Shown one piece after another: positions 33,004-44,257 of a stretch of DNA of 64,000 bases. This DNA is from Ctenosaura bakeri. Its lineage: Eukaryota; Chordata; Lepidosauria; Squamata; Iguanidae. The position numbers were made by a program, and so were the translations under genes. The notes under the pieces were generated by a model. That model was not told the origin of the DNA. It did not search any database and saw only the letters and a list, made by a program, of their open reading frames with translations. The DNA lies in the NCBI GenBank assembly GCA_948474755.1, contig CAOLHI010003143.1, forward strand, positions 124,001 through 188,000, read 5' to 3'. Each line of letters begins with the position of its first letter. Within the stretch, counting starts at the first letter, position 1.

Positions 33004-33885
33004 AAGATTTGTTCTGTATTCCAAGAGAGTATAAAGACATCTCTGTGTAGTGCTATTTCCCATGGTCAAAACCCACCTTAGATGCTGGAGAGCTCCTGGT
33101 AGTCAGAGATGACGGTATTGAACTGAAACATAAGCCTGACTCATATTTCTAACACAGATGTGAGCTCGCCCTATGAAAATAGATATTAAATGAGTTTACA
33201 GTTTTTACTCATCCATCTGTTTTAACAAAGTTTGCAAGGGAAGTTCTATGGCAATGGGTGTTTCAGGTATTATTAGGAAAAATTCAAAGCTGCAGTTATG
33301 GGTCATAAAAGCAAATAAAAGGGAATTGTTGGTGCCTTCAGAGTGTGTCTGACTGGCTAGTCAGATGTACATTGAATTACTATTGTTATTATTATTATAT
33401 CCAGTTATGCCCTACCTTTTCCCAATATTGGGGTTCAAGACAGCTTACAGAATATTAAAACTAGCACAGATTGAGAAACATTCAAACATTTCAGTAATAG
33501 ATACACATATAAGTTATTTTTGAAAGCAGTTAAACAATCTAGAATTGAAAACCATTTAAAAGTTTGTTCGACAAGATCTAAAAAGCCACAACAAAACAAT
33601 GCACCATCAAAAGCACAACACAGCCAACATCTGAAAGCCTTTTGGAATATGAAAAATCTTACATCTACTTTCCTTCCACTGAATCCATCTCATTCTTCAG
33701 TCCTACTCCCAGTGACAAGTACTCTATATACATGTATGTATCTACTTGAAAGCTATTGCTAATCCTAATTAAAATAAACCCATTGCATCTTTTGAATTTA
33801 CCTACATATCAGTGCATCACTCTATAAGTGACTCAATGGGTGAATAGCCACAGCAATGCAAAAGTTGCCTGAGTGATTTGAACTG
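33004..33885. other. Mostly unassigned stretch
   Basis: A LINE/SINE 3' tail fragment in antisense at about 33385-33455 (ATATCCAGTTATGCCCTACC, TTTTCCCAATATTGGGG). The 80-codon frame at 33520 is unrecognised. Confidence 0.4.
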
Positions 33886-34089
33886 AGCGCTTTTCCGCAG
33901 TGCACTGTTATAGTGCTATTATTCCACTTTCAACATCCTACGGGATCCTGGGGTTTGCAGTTTAGGGAAGGGCCTTTAGAATTCTCAGCCAGAGAGCTCT
34001 TTTGCCTCAGTAAACTACAAACCCCAGAATTCCACCGGCTGTTGAACGTAGAATAATAGCACGATAACAGTGTAGGGCAGAAAGGCCCT
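33886..34089. mobile_element. P-family MITE, long form
   Basis: CGCTTTTCCGCAGTGCACT to GGGCAGAAAGGCCC, with the AGAATTCTCAGCCAGAGAGC / TTTTGCCTCAGTAAACTACA spacer. CTGAG lies next to both ends but the 3-bp TSD is not unambiguous. Confidence 0.85.
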
Positions 34090-36381
34090 GAGTCTCTCCT
34101 GTCCAGATTTAACTGATACGCTGTGTTGGCTTTGCTTTTTCCTTCCATGAAACTCATTCCATTCTTTCTGAAACTTTTAGTTGACAAAGCCTCTGATGGA
34201 GAATCTCTCTTTTTTACAAAGTCTTTCCTTGTCCTCTATCTAGTGGGATGTTTTTTAGTAGCATCAGCAGTGGGAAGAAGGTGAAGAAGAGCTGTAGAAA
34301 CGTAGAGGTTTGGTGTCATCTTGGAGCAGCATGCCTGAAGTAAACAATGCAATAAAACTTGCACTGGGAAAGAACAGGGTTCTCCCCTAGCCCATTATGG
34401 TGTAGCTTTGTGAGCTTGCCCATAGCAGGCAAAGTAAACAGCAGTTGCCTAAACTGGTGAGGTAAACAACACTTAACTTCAACAGGAACAGCTTTTCCTG
34501 AACATGGTAAAGACCAACTTGTATCTGCCTGCCACGAAGCCCTTAAGGGTAAGGAAACTGTTGGAAAAAAGAAGTGGCAATTTTAATGCAGCATCACCAA
34601 AATATACCAATTCCAACCCATACTTTTCAGCACTAAGCGCTCAGAGCTTCCTGCCTGGATGGATGAATCTGGCTGTTTCTTCTCCCCAACGTGCAATCAA
34701 TTTTATTTTATCTCTAGTTCTTTCTATCCCATTTATGAAGACATTTATGAATTTTGCTAAGTCCTTGTAAGAAAGCTGAACCAATGAAATTCTGATCCGT
34801 TCCTCCTTTCAGCAAAGGTAATAGCATTGAGGAAAGAGATGGATTTATGTCTGTAGAACACTGTCATTGATTAAGAGTGAAGGCCATCAGATGAACAAAG
34901 TACTACATATGTTCTTAGTTGTAAACCAAGGGAACAAACACATGGAGGTCAATAGACTTCACTGTTCCTAATTTTGAGGGCTCTCCCCTCCCTCTGTCAT
35001 CACAGGTCTTTGTAATCACAGAGAACACTTCATGCGCTCTTTTTATGCTTATCCCTAAAACAAGAAGGCAAGTTTTATGTCTTTTGTTATCCCCCAGCCC
35101 CATTCAGGATACCTTCTACCCCAACTGAAGTGCAGTTACATTCATTTTGAGCAGAAAAACACAGCCACTGGCTGGTTTTGGCTTTCTCCATCTTTTCCTG
35201 CCCGTTGAAATAATAACAGCTTTATCTTATTTACGCCCTATGTCTAAAGCCTGGGTTGCCTATAGTAAGGTTTAAAGCCTGATTACATTAAGCAAACACC
35301 CTGCTTTTTTAAAAAATATGGATACCTATTAAGGCTTCTCTATAGGGATAAAAAGCGAGCAAGGAAAGTTATTTTCCTTTTGCGTAAAGCTGCCAATATA
35401 TACGTTTGTGTTTGTTCGTTGTTTTTTTTTAAGAAGAAATGCTGTGTGTTAATACTTCAAGAAAATAAACTTGTGTAAAGATTTGCCTTCCCCCAAGTAC
35501 AGTATAATTTAAATTTAAATCCCTTCCAAACCCAAAGCTTTGTGTTTATAATATGCGAACAGCGGGCAGTCATGCCCTTGACTGGAGGGCATGTCATCCG
35601 GTTCTCTCTCGTTCTTTGCAAAACCATCGGGCTGGCAATAGTGACAGATGATCAGCTTAACATTAATTTCTTGCCTTTCATGCCTTCAGTCCAAATGGTG
35701 CATATTCTCCACAGGGAGGCATCAAGGTCTTTGCCTTTATTTCTCTTGCATACTCGTGCTGACTTATAAATCAACTGCAGATAAGAGGAGAGGGCAAATA
35801 TCAATCTTTTATTTTTTTTTCTTCCTCTCTCTCTCCCTCCATCTCCCATCACCTTTTTTGGGGCTAGCACCCATAACATGTATGCACACACACACAAACA
35901 CACACACCAGGGCCTGACAGAAAGGGTGTGTTTCTTCTTGACATCTTGAGGCAATGCACAGGGAAGGGGGCTGTCCATGAAGACAAAATGAGAGAGAGAG
36001 GGAGAGAGTGGGTCCTTTCCCTGTGTATAAATCAGAAGCTTTTCCTTGGCAGTGGTTGCCTTGTGGGTTAAGCATAAATTTTAAAAGGAGGAGGGAACTG
36101 AAATTTGCACGCCTTCATTTTTTTTAAATAAGGACATGTCACGGGGCAGACGAGGAGCCAAGGTGCTTTAGCATATGGCTAGCAAAGCAAGGACTCTGAC
36201 ACTGGAAAAGGTTCTCTTCCCAACTGTATCCCTATTGTTCTACCCATGTATTCTATTTTTCCGGTGAAAGGAAAGATGTCCTTCAAAACGGACTGGCTAT
36301 TATCAGGCTGTACAAAATACGCCAGAGTGGGCAATACAGGGGGCAGAATCCTGTTGCACTGCAAGTCCTGTTGGTGACTTA
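34090..36381. other. Mostly unique-looking stretch
   Basis: No transposon recognised. A (CA)n-rich run at 35885-35907 and an AG-rich run near 35985-36008. The 35200-35790 part is AT-rich, unbroken by repeats and a candidate for conserved non-coding sequence. Confidence 0.35.
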
Positions 36382-36802
36382 GACCCTTTCCACACCTTAC
36401 CTTCTTCCGGTGCTGGGGTTCAGGGATTGCACAAGCAGTCTCTGGCAAGAGGCTCTCGTGTCTGGGGTCCTTCAGCTCCACATCAGCTGCCTGCTTGTGC
36501 GAGAGACCCACCTCTTCCTTCTGCAGCGCAGCCTGGGAGTTTCCCAGACTGTGCTGGGGCAGGAAGCGTGACCGGCACGGTTCCGGAGGCTCCACGCACC
36601 AAGTGAGTGCGCATGGGGCCCGGGAGCAATGCACAATCACACACCATTTTTGGCTTCTAGCCTAAAATGAAAAGGTGGGTGTTTGGCGCCTACCAGCCCC
36701 TGGAGCATCGCACGATTGTGAGTGCGTCGTACAGATCGCTCTTCACAATCGCGCAACGCTCCAGGCCCTCTTTTGCATGGAAAATGCTGTGTGAAAAGGG
36801 TC
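36382..36802. mobile_element. G2 DNA transposon, near-TSD TTA/TCA
   Basis: Begins GACCCTTTCCACACCTTACC and ends GTGTGAAAAGGGTC, flanked by TTA (36379-36381) and TCA (36803-36805). CpG-rich interior shared with 11892 in inverted orientation. Minus open frames across it are not taken as coding. Confidence 0.8.
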
Positions 36803-36805
36803 TCA

Positions 36806-37689
36806 CACAGAGGCAGATTCCATAATGCAAGTGGCTGTCATTCCTAGGATTTCTGCAAGAGTGGGATCCACATCCAGGTTGTGCAAAGGGGATTACACTG
36901 CCACAACTGTTATACAAGCAGTTAGTCTTTCTGGGAAGTGGCCAGGTTCCTCTGTTTCACTTTGTGGTTGGGACATAATGACAGCATTGGGCAACAAGTG
37001 ACAATTGGTTGTGAAATGCTGTGAGCCACTATGACTCCAGCATCCAGCCACTCCAAAACAGCTACTCTGGTAGGTTTGCTGTGTCAGGACTCCCACAGAC
37101 AAAAACGGAATGACCTTAGAGGCAGACATTACAGGGACGATGGTATTAGAGGCAACCCCAGTGATGACATTAAGTAGAATCCATCAAGCATCAACTGCAG
37201 TTCTACAGAGCGTGTCATTCCAGTCATCAGAATCAGCATAACTATTAACATCATCATATCAACCAAATTAGGGAGCATGCACATACACAATTCTCAAGAC
37301 AGTGCTCTTGCCTTGAGATTCCTCTCCCTCATCCAGAGGACTGGAGAAGATGGTCTGGGCCCAGGGACTCAGGACAGATCCTGAGATCTGGGCATCTTAT
37401 CTACCAGTTGCCCCTCCTAAGTCTCCATATTAATGGAAGCCTACAGTCAAAGGCAAAGGATCCAAGGACCAGTGGCATAAATATGTGCTATCTAACCACT
37501 GAACAGGCTTTGGGCCACAGTCTGTAGTGTCCGCACCTGCATGTCGTCCCCTGCCATTTTGCACCCTGCCCATGTAGATGCTGTCATCTCCAGACGTATT
37601 GCCATAACTGCGGTTAAAAAAGCTTAGCAGCTCCTTTAAAGTTGATCCTATACCACTAAAATGTGACACAAGAATGCACAAAATGCACT
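36806..37689. other. Unassigned stretch
   Basis: No repeat or gene recognised. Confidence 0.35.
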
Positions 37690-37834
37690 CTCGACAGACC
37701 ACCATCCAGTCTGTTTAAAAATCTCCAAAGAAGGAGGTTCCACCACACTCCAAAGCAATGTATTCCACTGTCCAAGTGCTTTTACCTTCAGAAAGTTCTT
37801 CCTAATGTTTAGGTGGAATCTCTTTTCCTCGTAC
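37690..37834 (-). mobile_element. CR1 LINE 3' fragment, antisense
   Basis: Minus translation NIRKNFLKVKALGQWNTLLW, SVVEPPSLEIFKQ is the CR1 ORF2 C-terminus. It abuts a sense CR1 fragment head to head and covers the same part of the element, with about 84% identity over the shared stretch by eye. Confidence 0.85.
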
Positions 37835-38158
37835 TTCAAATATTTAAAGGGATCTCATATGGAGGATGGAGCAAGCTTGTTTTCTGATGCTCCAGAGACT
37901 AGGAAATGGAGCAATGGCTTCAAACTTCAGGAAAAGAGAGTCCATCTAAACCTTAGGAAGAACTTCCTGATGGTAAGAACAGTTCGACAGTGGAATAAAC
38001 TGCCTTGGAATGTGGTGGAGTGACCTTCCTTAGACATTTTTAAACAGAGGTTGGATTTCCACTGGGAAAGCTTTGATGGTATATTCCTGCATGGCAGAAT
38101 GGGGTTGGACTCAATGGCCCTTTTGATCTCTTCCAACTTTATGATTCTATGATTCATT
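37835..38158 (+). mobile_element. CR1 LINE 3' end, sense
   Basis: YLKGSHMEDGASLFSDAPET, NLRKNFLMVRTVRQWNKLPW, NVVE, then the 3' UTR with TGGACTCAATGGCCC and terminal TATGATTCTATGATTC octamer repeats typical of CR1. 5'-truncated at the head-to-head junction. Confidence 0.9.
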
Positions 38159-38372
38159 GCACTGCATCCTCTTCTCTGGAGCAGAGAAATGGATTGAAAA
38201 CGTGAAGTGGCCATTTCTGTGTTTTTTAAAATTCATTTTCAGCAGTCCATGGTCCCCAGAGTGTTCTGGATCAGAAAATTAACCCTCAGACCTACCACAA
38301 TTGACCATCCATTTATTATGTTGCACAGATAGACATAGTACAGTCTGGCTGAATGACAGCGCATGGCACTTG

Positions 38373-38513
38373 AGCCATTTCTGCACTAGCCTGTTATAGT
38401 GCTATTATTCCACTTTCAACATCCTATGGAATCCTGGGGTGTGCAGTTTAGGGAGGGGCCAGCCGGTTGAAAGTGGAATAATAGCACTGTAACAGGTTAG
38501 TGTGGAAATGGCC
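38373..38513. mobile_element. P-family MITE, centrally deleted
   Basis: 141 bp. Full left arm to GGGAGGGGCCAGCC, then only the outer right arm (GGTTGAAAGTGG to GTGGAAATGGCC). Confidence 0.9.
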
Positions 38514-39206
38514 CTAATTGATAATCTGTGGCTAATTTGATGTCCTGGACAGGTGCTTCAAGAGTGTAACCACAGGTGGAACATCCACTCTGCAACCCTT
38601 TAGGCAAGTTGGGCTGGTTTTTGTAGATTCCAGTCTTAGGAATTTTTTTTGGTACTTCTGCAGTCCTTTGGACTTCCTCAAATCCTGTTGATCCCTTTTT
38701 CCTGTGCACCAGAGATGCTGTCTGAGCTAAACAAGCAGTGGCATTCCTCAATGCTGCAAACAATTTTGAGTGACCTTAACCTGTGTTGCCACAACCACTT
38801 TCAGTCAACTGAACTAAGTGACATTGTTCTAAAGGCAGGGGTCTGAAGATCTCCGATTTCATTTTGGTTAACCATCTCACTTTTTTTTTTTTTTAATGGA
38901 CTTGATCCATTCAAATTTGAATTGCAATCCTACTTGGCTGGACCCAGATTTAATCAGGCTTAGAATTAATCTACTGAAATCATTGGCTCTATGCACAATT
39001 AACCTACACCCCATAGATTTAAATGAGTCTGCCCTAAAAGGGGCTTGTTTCTGGATCTGACCTATTGATTTCAACTGGAGAGTAACCAACTATTCAAATC
39101 CCTTCAACTGAAATCAGTTGTGCTGAGTGTTGTGTGGACTGTCCCCCATAAATATCCATTTCACCTCTTGCACCTCAAGTAGGAGGAAGCTGAAATATTC
39201 CCTTTC
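38514..39206. other. Unassigned stretch
   Basis: Contains a T-run at 38881-38894. Nothing else recognised. Confidence 0.35.
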
Positions 39207-39282
39207 TTTCTCCCTTGGACTGTTGAAAGAAACCAAGCTCTATGAGGAATGGCTAAGGGAGCTATGCGTGTTTAGCTTGAAG

Positions 39283-39455
39283 ACTGTGATTTGTTGTTGT
39301 GTAGTTATGGTGACCCTAAGGTGAACGTACCATGGGACTTTCTGGAGATTAGAATATGAGACACACTCAAGATTACCCAAAGCATTTCCATGGTTGAGTG
39401 GGGAATTGAACTCTGGTCTCCAGGATTGCAGTCTACAGCTTGCTGGCTCTCTGAC
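39283..39455 (-). mobile_element. Sauria-type SINE inserted in CR1
   Basis: Antisense: TTGTTGTTGTGTAGTTATGG, TGACCCTAAGGTGAACGTAC, GGTTGAGTGGGGAATTGAAC, GCTTGCTGGCTCTCTGAC. Directly abuts the next P element. Confidence 0.85.
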
Positions 39456-39458
39456 TAA

Positions 39459-39638
39459 GGCCATTTCTGCACTAGACTGTTATAGCGCTATGATTCCACT
39501 TTCAACCTTCTATGGAATCCTGGGGTTTGCAGTTTAGGGAGGGGCCTTAAGAATTCTCAGCCAGAGAGCTCTTTGGCCCCAGTAAACTACAAATACCAGA
39601 ATAATGGTAGCGCTATAACAGTGTAGTGCAGAAAGGCC
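39459..39638. mobile_element. P-family MITE, TSD TAA
   Basis: 180 bp, GGCCATTTCTGCACTAGAC to GTGCAGAAAGGCC, flanked by TAA at 39456-39458 and 39639-39641. Long-form spacer present but the right inner arm is shortened (ACTACAAATACCAGAATAAT). Confidence 0.9.
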
Positions 39639-39966
39639 TAAGTGATAGGGATTTCTAAATATTTGAAGTGAAGTCATGTAAAAAATGAAGTGAGTTTTTC
39701 TCCTACTGCTCCAGAGACTAGGGCATGAAAAAAAGAATTCAAATTACGGGAAATTCCAACCAAACACTAAGGAGAAACATTGGGTAAGAGCTGCTGGACA
39801 CTGCCATGCACTGCCTTATAGTACAGCGGTCTGTCTTCTTTGGAGGTCATTCAAAAGAGGTTGGATGGACATCTCTCAGGAGTTCTTTAGTTGTGCATTC
39901 TTGCAAAGCAATATCTAGATTAGATGGCCTCTGTGATCCCATCCAGCTCTGTGATTATATGATGCT

Positions 39967-40082
39967 TGTTGTTGCTGCTGTGTGCCTTCAGGCCATTTCC
40001 AACTTCTCACCATAACCCCAGGATTCCATAGGACATTGAAAGTGGAATAATAGCACTATAACAGTGTAGTGTGGAAGGGCCC
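39967..40082. mobile_element. SINE tail fused to a P-family right half
   Basis: 39967-40012 is an antisense Sauria SINE tail (GTTGTTGCTGCTGTGTGCCT, TCAGGCCATTTCCAACTTC). From about 40013 it switches to a P right arm (CCCCAGGATTCCATAGGAC to GTGTGGAAGGGCC). Confidence 0.75.
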
Positions 40083-40087
40083 TAAGT

Positions 40088-40282
40088 GATTTGTTGTTTT
40101 GTGGCTTCAAGTCATTTCTGACTTACGGAGACCCTAAGGTGAACCTGTCATGTGGTTTTCTGGGGTTGAGAATGTATGACACTCCCAAGGTCAGCCAGTG
40201 GGTTTCCATGGCCAAGCGGGGAATCGAACTCTGATCTCCAGCGTCCTAGTTCAATGCTCAAGCCACTACAACAGACTGTCTT
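40088..40282 (-). mobile_element. Sauria-type SINE
   Basis: GATTTGTTGTTTTGTGGCTT, CAAGTCATTTCTGACTTACG, GAACCTGTCATGTGGTTTTC, GGGGAATCGAACTCTGATCT, CAAGCCACTACAAC. Near full length, antisense. Confidence 0.9.
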
Positions 40283-41468
40283 TCTGTGATGCTAAGGGAT
40301 GTGAAAAACTTTCAGCGTTGAATCCATTGTGTTTCTCTGAATCCCACATGCATTCTCACCTCATCCTTTGTTGTTATGAGGTTTCAAGACTTTGTTTTTC
40401 CCTCCCTGCATAAAAACCCATACTCATTTTCTAACATCCCTAAGTTTTAAGTGCATTTCCCCAATGTTATGTCTTTCTGTACAGAGTTCCTTCTAGACTA
40501 AAGTGAATGCATGCATTTTTTAAAAAAGAAATTCTACATATTTTTAATAATTCATTTAGAATATATAAACTCGTGGTTTTGCGCTTATTTTATTTCTCCA
40601 AACACTCTGCAAGCTCTACAAATTACATGAATCTCCCAGACAAGTTGTACTCACAATGATCTCAAGAGGTACAAAAGCAGAAAACTTCTGTCAGCTCCAA
40701 CAAAAAAAAATTTCAGCCCCTCAATGATGCTTTTCACCCTTCTCTGAAAAAAGAAGAAGTGCTTTTTAAAAGTGTCCTTCCCAAAGAATCTTTTATCCTC
40801 AGCTACTGCACATTGATCTGGCACTTATACCACTCATAAAATCATCGGTTTGGTTGCCTCGACGTTATTAGGTGTCAAGACATAAGGGTAAGAAAAATAA
40901 TCTATATTATGATAGCTGTTGACAAATAGTTGTATTCTTTCCTGCCGAGCATAAGGTGCTAACTCTACCAAATGGCTTGAAATATTAGAGTCTGCGGTCG
41001 CCTGCTGGCCATTTGTAGGTGACGTATCTTGGGAATTGGGGGGACTACTTCATTTTCCTGCCTTTTTTTTTCCCTTAAAAAAAGACTTTAGGGGGGACCC
41101 CCATCCATAAATTACAGCTGAGGACAAAAGTAGAAGCTAACAGTGGAAAATTAGGCCCCAAGGCAAAATAATTACATATACAGCCTTTGGCAGTGAGGGA
41201 GAAAGCCATCAATCAGCCCCCAATTATTCACTAGTTAATCAGCTCTGCCCTTCCTTTATTGAAGGGTTACAGTGTAATTAAGTTGGCAGCATCCTTTTAA
41301 TTCATCAAACATACAACACATGGCAGTATTTGCTACAGTCAGGGGACAGCACCTTTGTGCCTCTGACCCTTAGCGCTGCTGTAGGAAACGAGGAAAACTT
41401 CAGAGGTAGAGGAGAATATTTATGCAACGGCATGCCACAGAGTGAAGAATCTTTGGAGGCGCAGCCCA
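40283..41468. other. Unique-looking stretch, candidate conserved non-coding DNA
   Basis: No transposon recognised. The 41165-41310 part has several homeodomain-type TAATTA/ATTAAT/TTAATCA cores (ATTATTCACTAGTTAATCAG, GTGTAATTAAGTTGGCAGC) and a base composition typical of conserved enhancers, but conservation cannot be tested here. Confidence 0.3.
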
Positions 41469-41470
41469 GA

Positions 41471-42010
41471 GTCATAGCATGTGTGCACACACATACACAC
41501 ACAGAGGGAAAGGAGATTCTGGAAAATGCATGGTGGGGGCGAGAGAGAAGAAGCAAACACAAGTGCATGCACACATACATGGAAGGCAGGAAAAATGGGA
41601 CAAGGAGAGTTTGATAAGAAAAACACTCTGCAAAAAATATACCGTGGTGATGGTGGTGGGAGAATTTGGCCACAGACAGGCACACACACCCAAGGCAGGA
41701 CGTTCTGGAAATCTGGGACAATTTGAGAGCCTGATAAGAAAAAAAAAAACCCCCACTCTGCAACAATATACTTGGGAGGGAGTGCTTCTATGTTGTGTGT
41801 GCGTGGCAGGGGCAAGAGAGAGTCATAGCATGCGTGCACACACATACACACACAGAGGGAAGGGAGATTCTGGAAAATGTGCAGTGGGGGCCAGAGAGAA
41901 CAAGCAAACACAAGTGCATGCATATGTACATGGAAGGCAGGGAAAAATGAGACAAGGAGCGTTAGATAAGAAAAGTACTCCATTCTACAAAAAATATGAA
42001 GGGGGTGTAT
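41471..42010 (+). repeat. Local tandem repeat, period 351 bp with a diverged middle unit
   Basis: GTCATAGCATGTGTGCACAC at 41471 recurs as GTCATAGCATGCGTGCACAC at 41822. The following blocks also recur (GGAGATTCTGGAAAATG, AAGCAAACACAAGTGCATGC, ACATGGAAGGCAGG, GATAAGAAAA). A weaker third version of TTCTGGAAA and TGATAAGAAAA lies between them at about 41650-41770. Open frames of up to 187 codons on both strands come from this repetition. Confidence 0.85.
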
Positions 42011-42410
42011 GTTTTTGTGTTTGTGTTATATGAGAGAGGGAGAGAGCCAAATGTATTGCTGAAGAGGACAGAGAAGATCGACATAGTAAATTAACCTAGG
42101 CTCATTTATGTGTGCAGTTACAAATCTAGAAAAGCAAGAGGCATTCCCTGTTGAGGGGAGGATTATGGGCAGGGGATCTCTGCCTGCCTGCTCACAAAGC
42201 AATCCTATGGCTGAGCACAGCACAAGGTTCTACACATTGATCTCTACTATGGCATCACTCTCAAGATTCACTGTTGTGCTGCAATAGCCCCCACAAGGCC
42301 CTTCTGCTGCTAGGAGGGAAGGAGCATTGGCAAAATGTTTGGCCATCTCCTCATAGCCAGACACAGGCTAAGGACATATTCTGCCAAGATCCTATACAGG
42401 CCTCAATGGA
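42011..42410. other. Unassigned stretch
   Basis: Nothing recognised. Confidence 0.35.
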
Positions 42411-42705
42411 CAGGCCTGTTCTCTGATGACCCAGAGACTAGGACCAGGGATAATCATTTTAAGTTACAGGAGGTTACAGGACCAGGGATGATCATTTTAA
42501 GTTACTTCGGTTGAGCATCAGAAGGAACTTTGTGACAGTAAGAGCAGTTTGGCAATAGAACCAACTGCCTCGAGAGGTGATGGGGTCTCTTTCTCTGGAC
42601 ATCTTCAGAAAGAGGCTGGAGGGCAACCTGCTGGAGATCCTGCATTGAGCAGAGGGTTGGACTCAATGGTCCATGAGCCACTTCCACTTCTAGGATTCTA
42701 TGCTT
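42411..42705 (+). mobile_element. Older CR1-type LINE 3' end
   Basis: GATGACCCAGAGACTAGGAC, ACAGTAAGAGCAGTTTGGCA, GGACATCTTCAGAAAGAGGC, GGTTGGACTCAATGGTCC and TTCTAGGATTCTATG follow CR1 3' order. A segment (ACCAGGGATRATCATTTTAA) is duplicated at about 42433 and 42482. Confidence 0.75.
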
Positions 42706-43872
42706 TCAGTTTGGAGAAAGGTGGCCGCCCCCTTCATTCAGCCTCTTTGATTCCATCTTTCAGGAAGATCATCTACACTTGCTTCAACACTTCTTATGCT
42801 GTCTAATAGCTAGTAATGTTTGCTTCTAACATTACAGTTTGAGAAAATAATCTCAGTTGTATTGTTTATTGATACATGTAGGAATCAATTTTAGGGGTTA
42901 GTAGGTGTGAAGCAGTATGCCATTATTCATATTAAATAGTTGCATCCAGCAGTGCCCATGTCAGTGGGGTGGTATCTCTCCTCCAGGTTTTAGTTCAGGC
43001 TTTAAAGGATCTCTCCCGGGTTCTGAACTCCAGTTCCAAATATGTTCAACACCTCTGGGAGCTCCTTTAAATATAGTCAAAACCTGGAATGGATTCACAA
43101 CATGCTGGCCTGGGAGTCATCACCCATCACTGATATAAAGGAACAGCACATGGCTGAAATTCTTTGGAGCAGTGCTAGCTTCTCTAGTGAGGATTGGGCC
43201 CCCTGCCCCCAACCCCATAGATAGCTGGAACAGGAAAATCATGTACCACAGTATTAAGGTGTGCTGTGTTCAATGCTGTTCCCCCCTCCCCCTTAATGAA
43301 ATAAATTCCTAGAGAGTACAGTGGTCACTCCTGGCGTCTTGTGGTTTTGATGTCAGTGGCATGGTGAATTCACCCCAGGTTTTCATCTTAACTTTTAGGC
43401 AGCTTTCCAAGGTGCTAGCCAAGGGAACTGTATGCTTCAAATAGATTCAGTACCTTGGATAGCTCTTTTAATTAAACCTGAGAGTAGTTTCACTGGCCCA
43501 TTGACATGGAAGCTGCCAGCCACCACTTGTGGTCATTTTTTTCTCCACTTCAGGGGACAGACCTCAGTTTTAAGATGTCCTCTGCGTGAAGTTCTGGTTT
43601 AGAGATAAGAAACACTAAGCAGGCAATAGCTGATGCTCTATTTCAGAGGAAGAGAGGGGCACCAGTGAGTATGCTTTGCCTAGGAAAATTCTATGAAATT
43701 CATGAGGGATGCAATAACTCATCTGGTGACTTGAAGAAGATACGCACAAGAAGGGAGACCAGCAAACTACCGATTGGTAATTAGCACCTGGGGACAAGAA
43801 TGAGCAGCAGGCACACAGGTCCCTGGTGAGTCTTCTCCACTAGGAAGAGATGTTGCTGCATTGCTATTTAAA
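42706..43872. other. Unassigned stretch
   Basis: No repeat or gene recognised. Confidence 0.35.
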
Positions 43873-44055
43873 TGATGTGTCCAGAGAAGGGTGACCAAAA
43901 TGGTTAAAGGACTATGGAAAATTCTTTAGGGAACTGGATATGTTTAGTCTGGAGAAGAGAGGGTTAAGATGTGATATAACAGCTATGTTTAAATATTTGA
44001 AAGGATGTCATCTAGAAAATGGGGCAAGTTTATTTTTTGCTGCTTCAGAGACTAA
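43873..44055 (+). mobile_element. CR1 LINE fragment ending at a P MITE
   Basis: CCAGAGAAGGGTGACCAAAA, TGTTTAGTCTGGAGAAGAGA, TATTTGAAAGGATGTCATCT, CTTCAGAGACTA (FSLEKRRLRCDITAMFKYLK in translation). The remainder of the CR1 is not found after the P element, so the two may have been joined by deletion. Confidence 0.8.
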
Positions 44056-44257
44056 AGCCATTTCTGCACTACATTGTTATAGTGCTATTATTCCACTTTC
44101 AACCTCCTATGGAATTCTGGGGTTTGTAGTTTCCTGAGGCCAAAGACTTCTCTGGCTGAGAATTGTAAAGGCTACTCCCTAAACTGCAAACCCCAGGATT
44201 CCATAGGATGCTGAAAGTAGAATAATAGCACTAGGACAGTATAGTGCAGAAATGGCC
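44056..44257. mobile_element. P-family MITE, long form
   Basis: AGCCATTTCTGCACTACAT to GTGCAGAAATGGCC. The spacer (TTTCCTGAGGCCAAAGACTT, CTGGCTGAGAATTGTAAAGG) is in the reverse orientation to the spacer at 11382. TSD not clear. Confidence 0.9.

Larger units (their letters stand above)
39207..39964 (+). mobile_element. CR1 LINE 3' portion carrying a SINE and a P MITE
   Basis: CR1 C-terminal coding (ETKLYEEWLRELCVFSLK) at 39220-39282 stops where an antisense SINE starts. After the P element it resumes at 39642 with ATTTCTAAATATTTGAAGTG, CTGCTCCAGAGACTAGGG, TTGGATGGACATCTCTCAGG and GTGATTATATGATG. Frameshifted throughout. Confidence 0.8.

Noticed and set aside
37690..38158. CR1 twin-priming (5' inversion) event
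   Set aside because: The two opposite pieces cover the same CR1 region and are about 16% diverged; twin-priming would give adjoining, non-overlapping pieces of equal age.
41420..41983. 187-codon open frame on the minus strand
   Set aside because: It lies wholly in the 351-bp tandem repeat and its peptide repeats with it; two other frames are open over the same bases.
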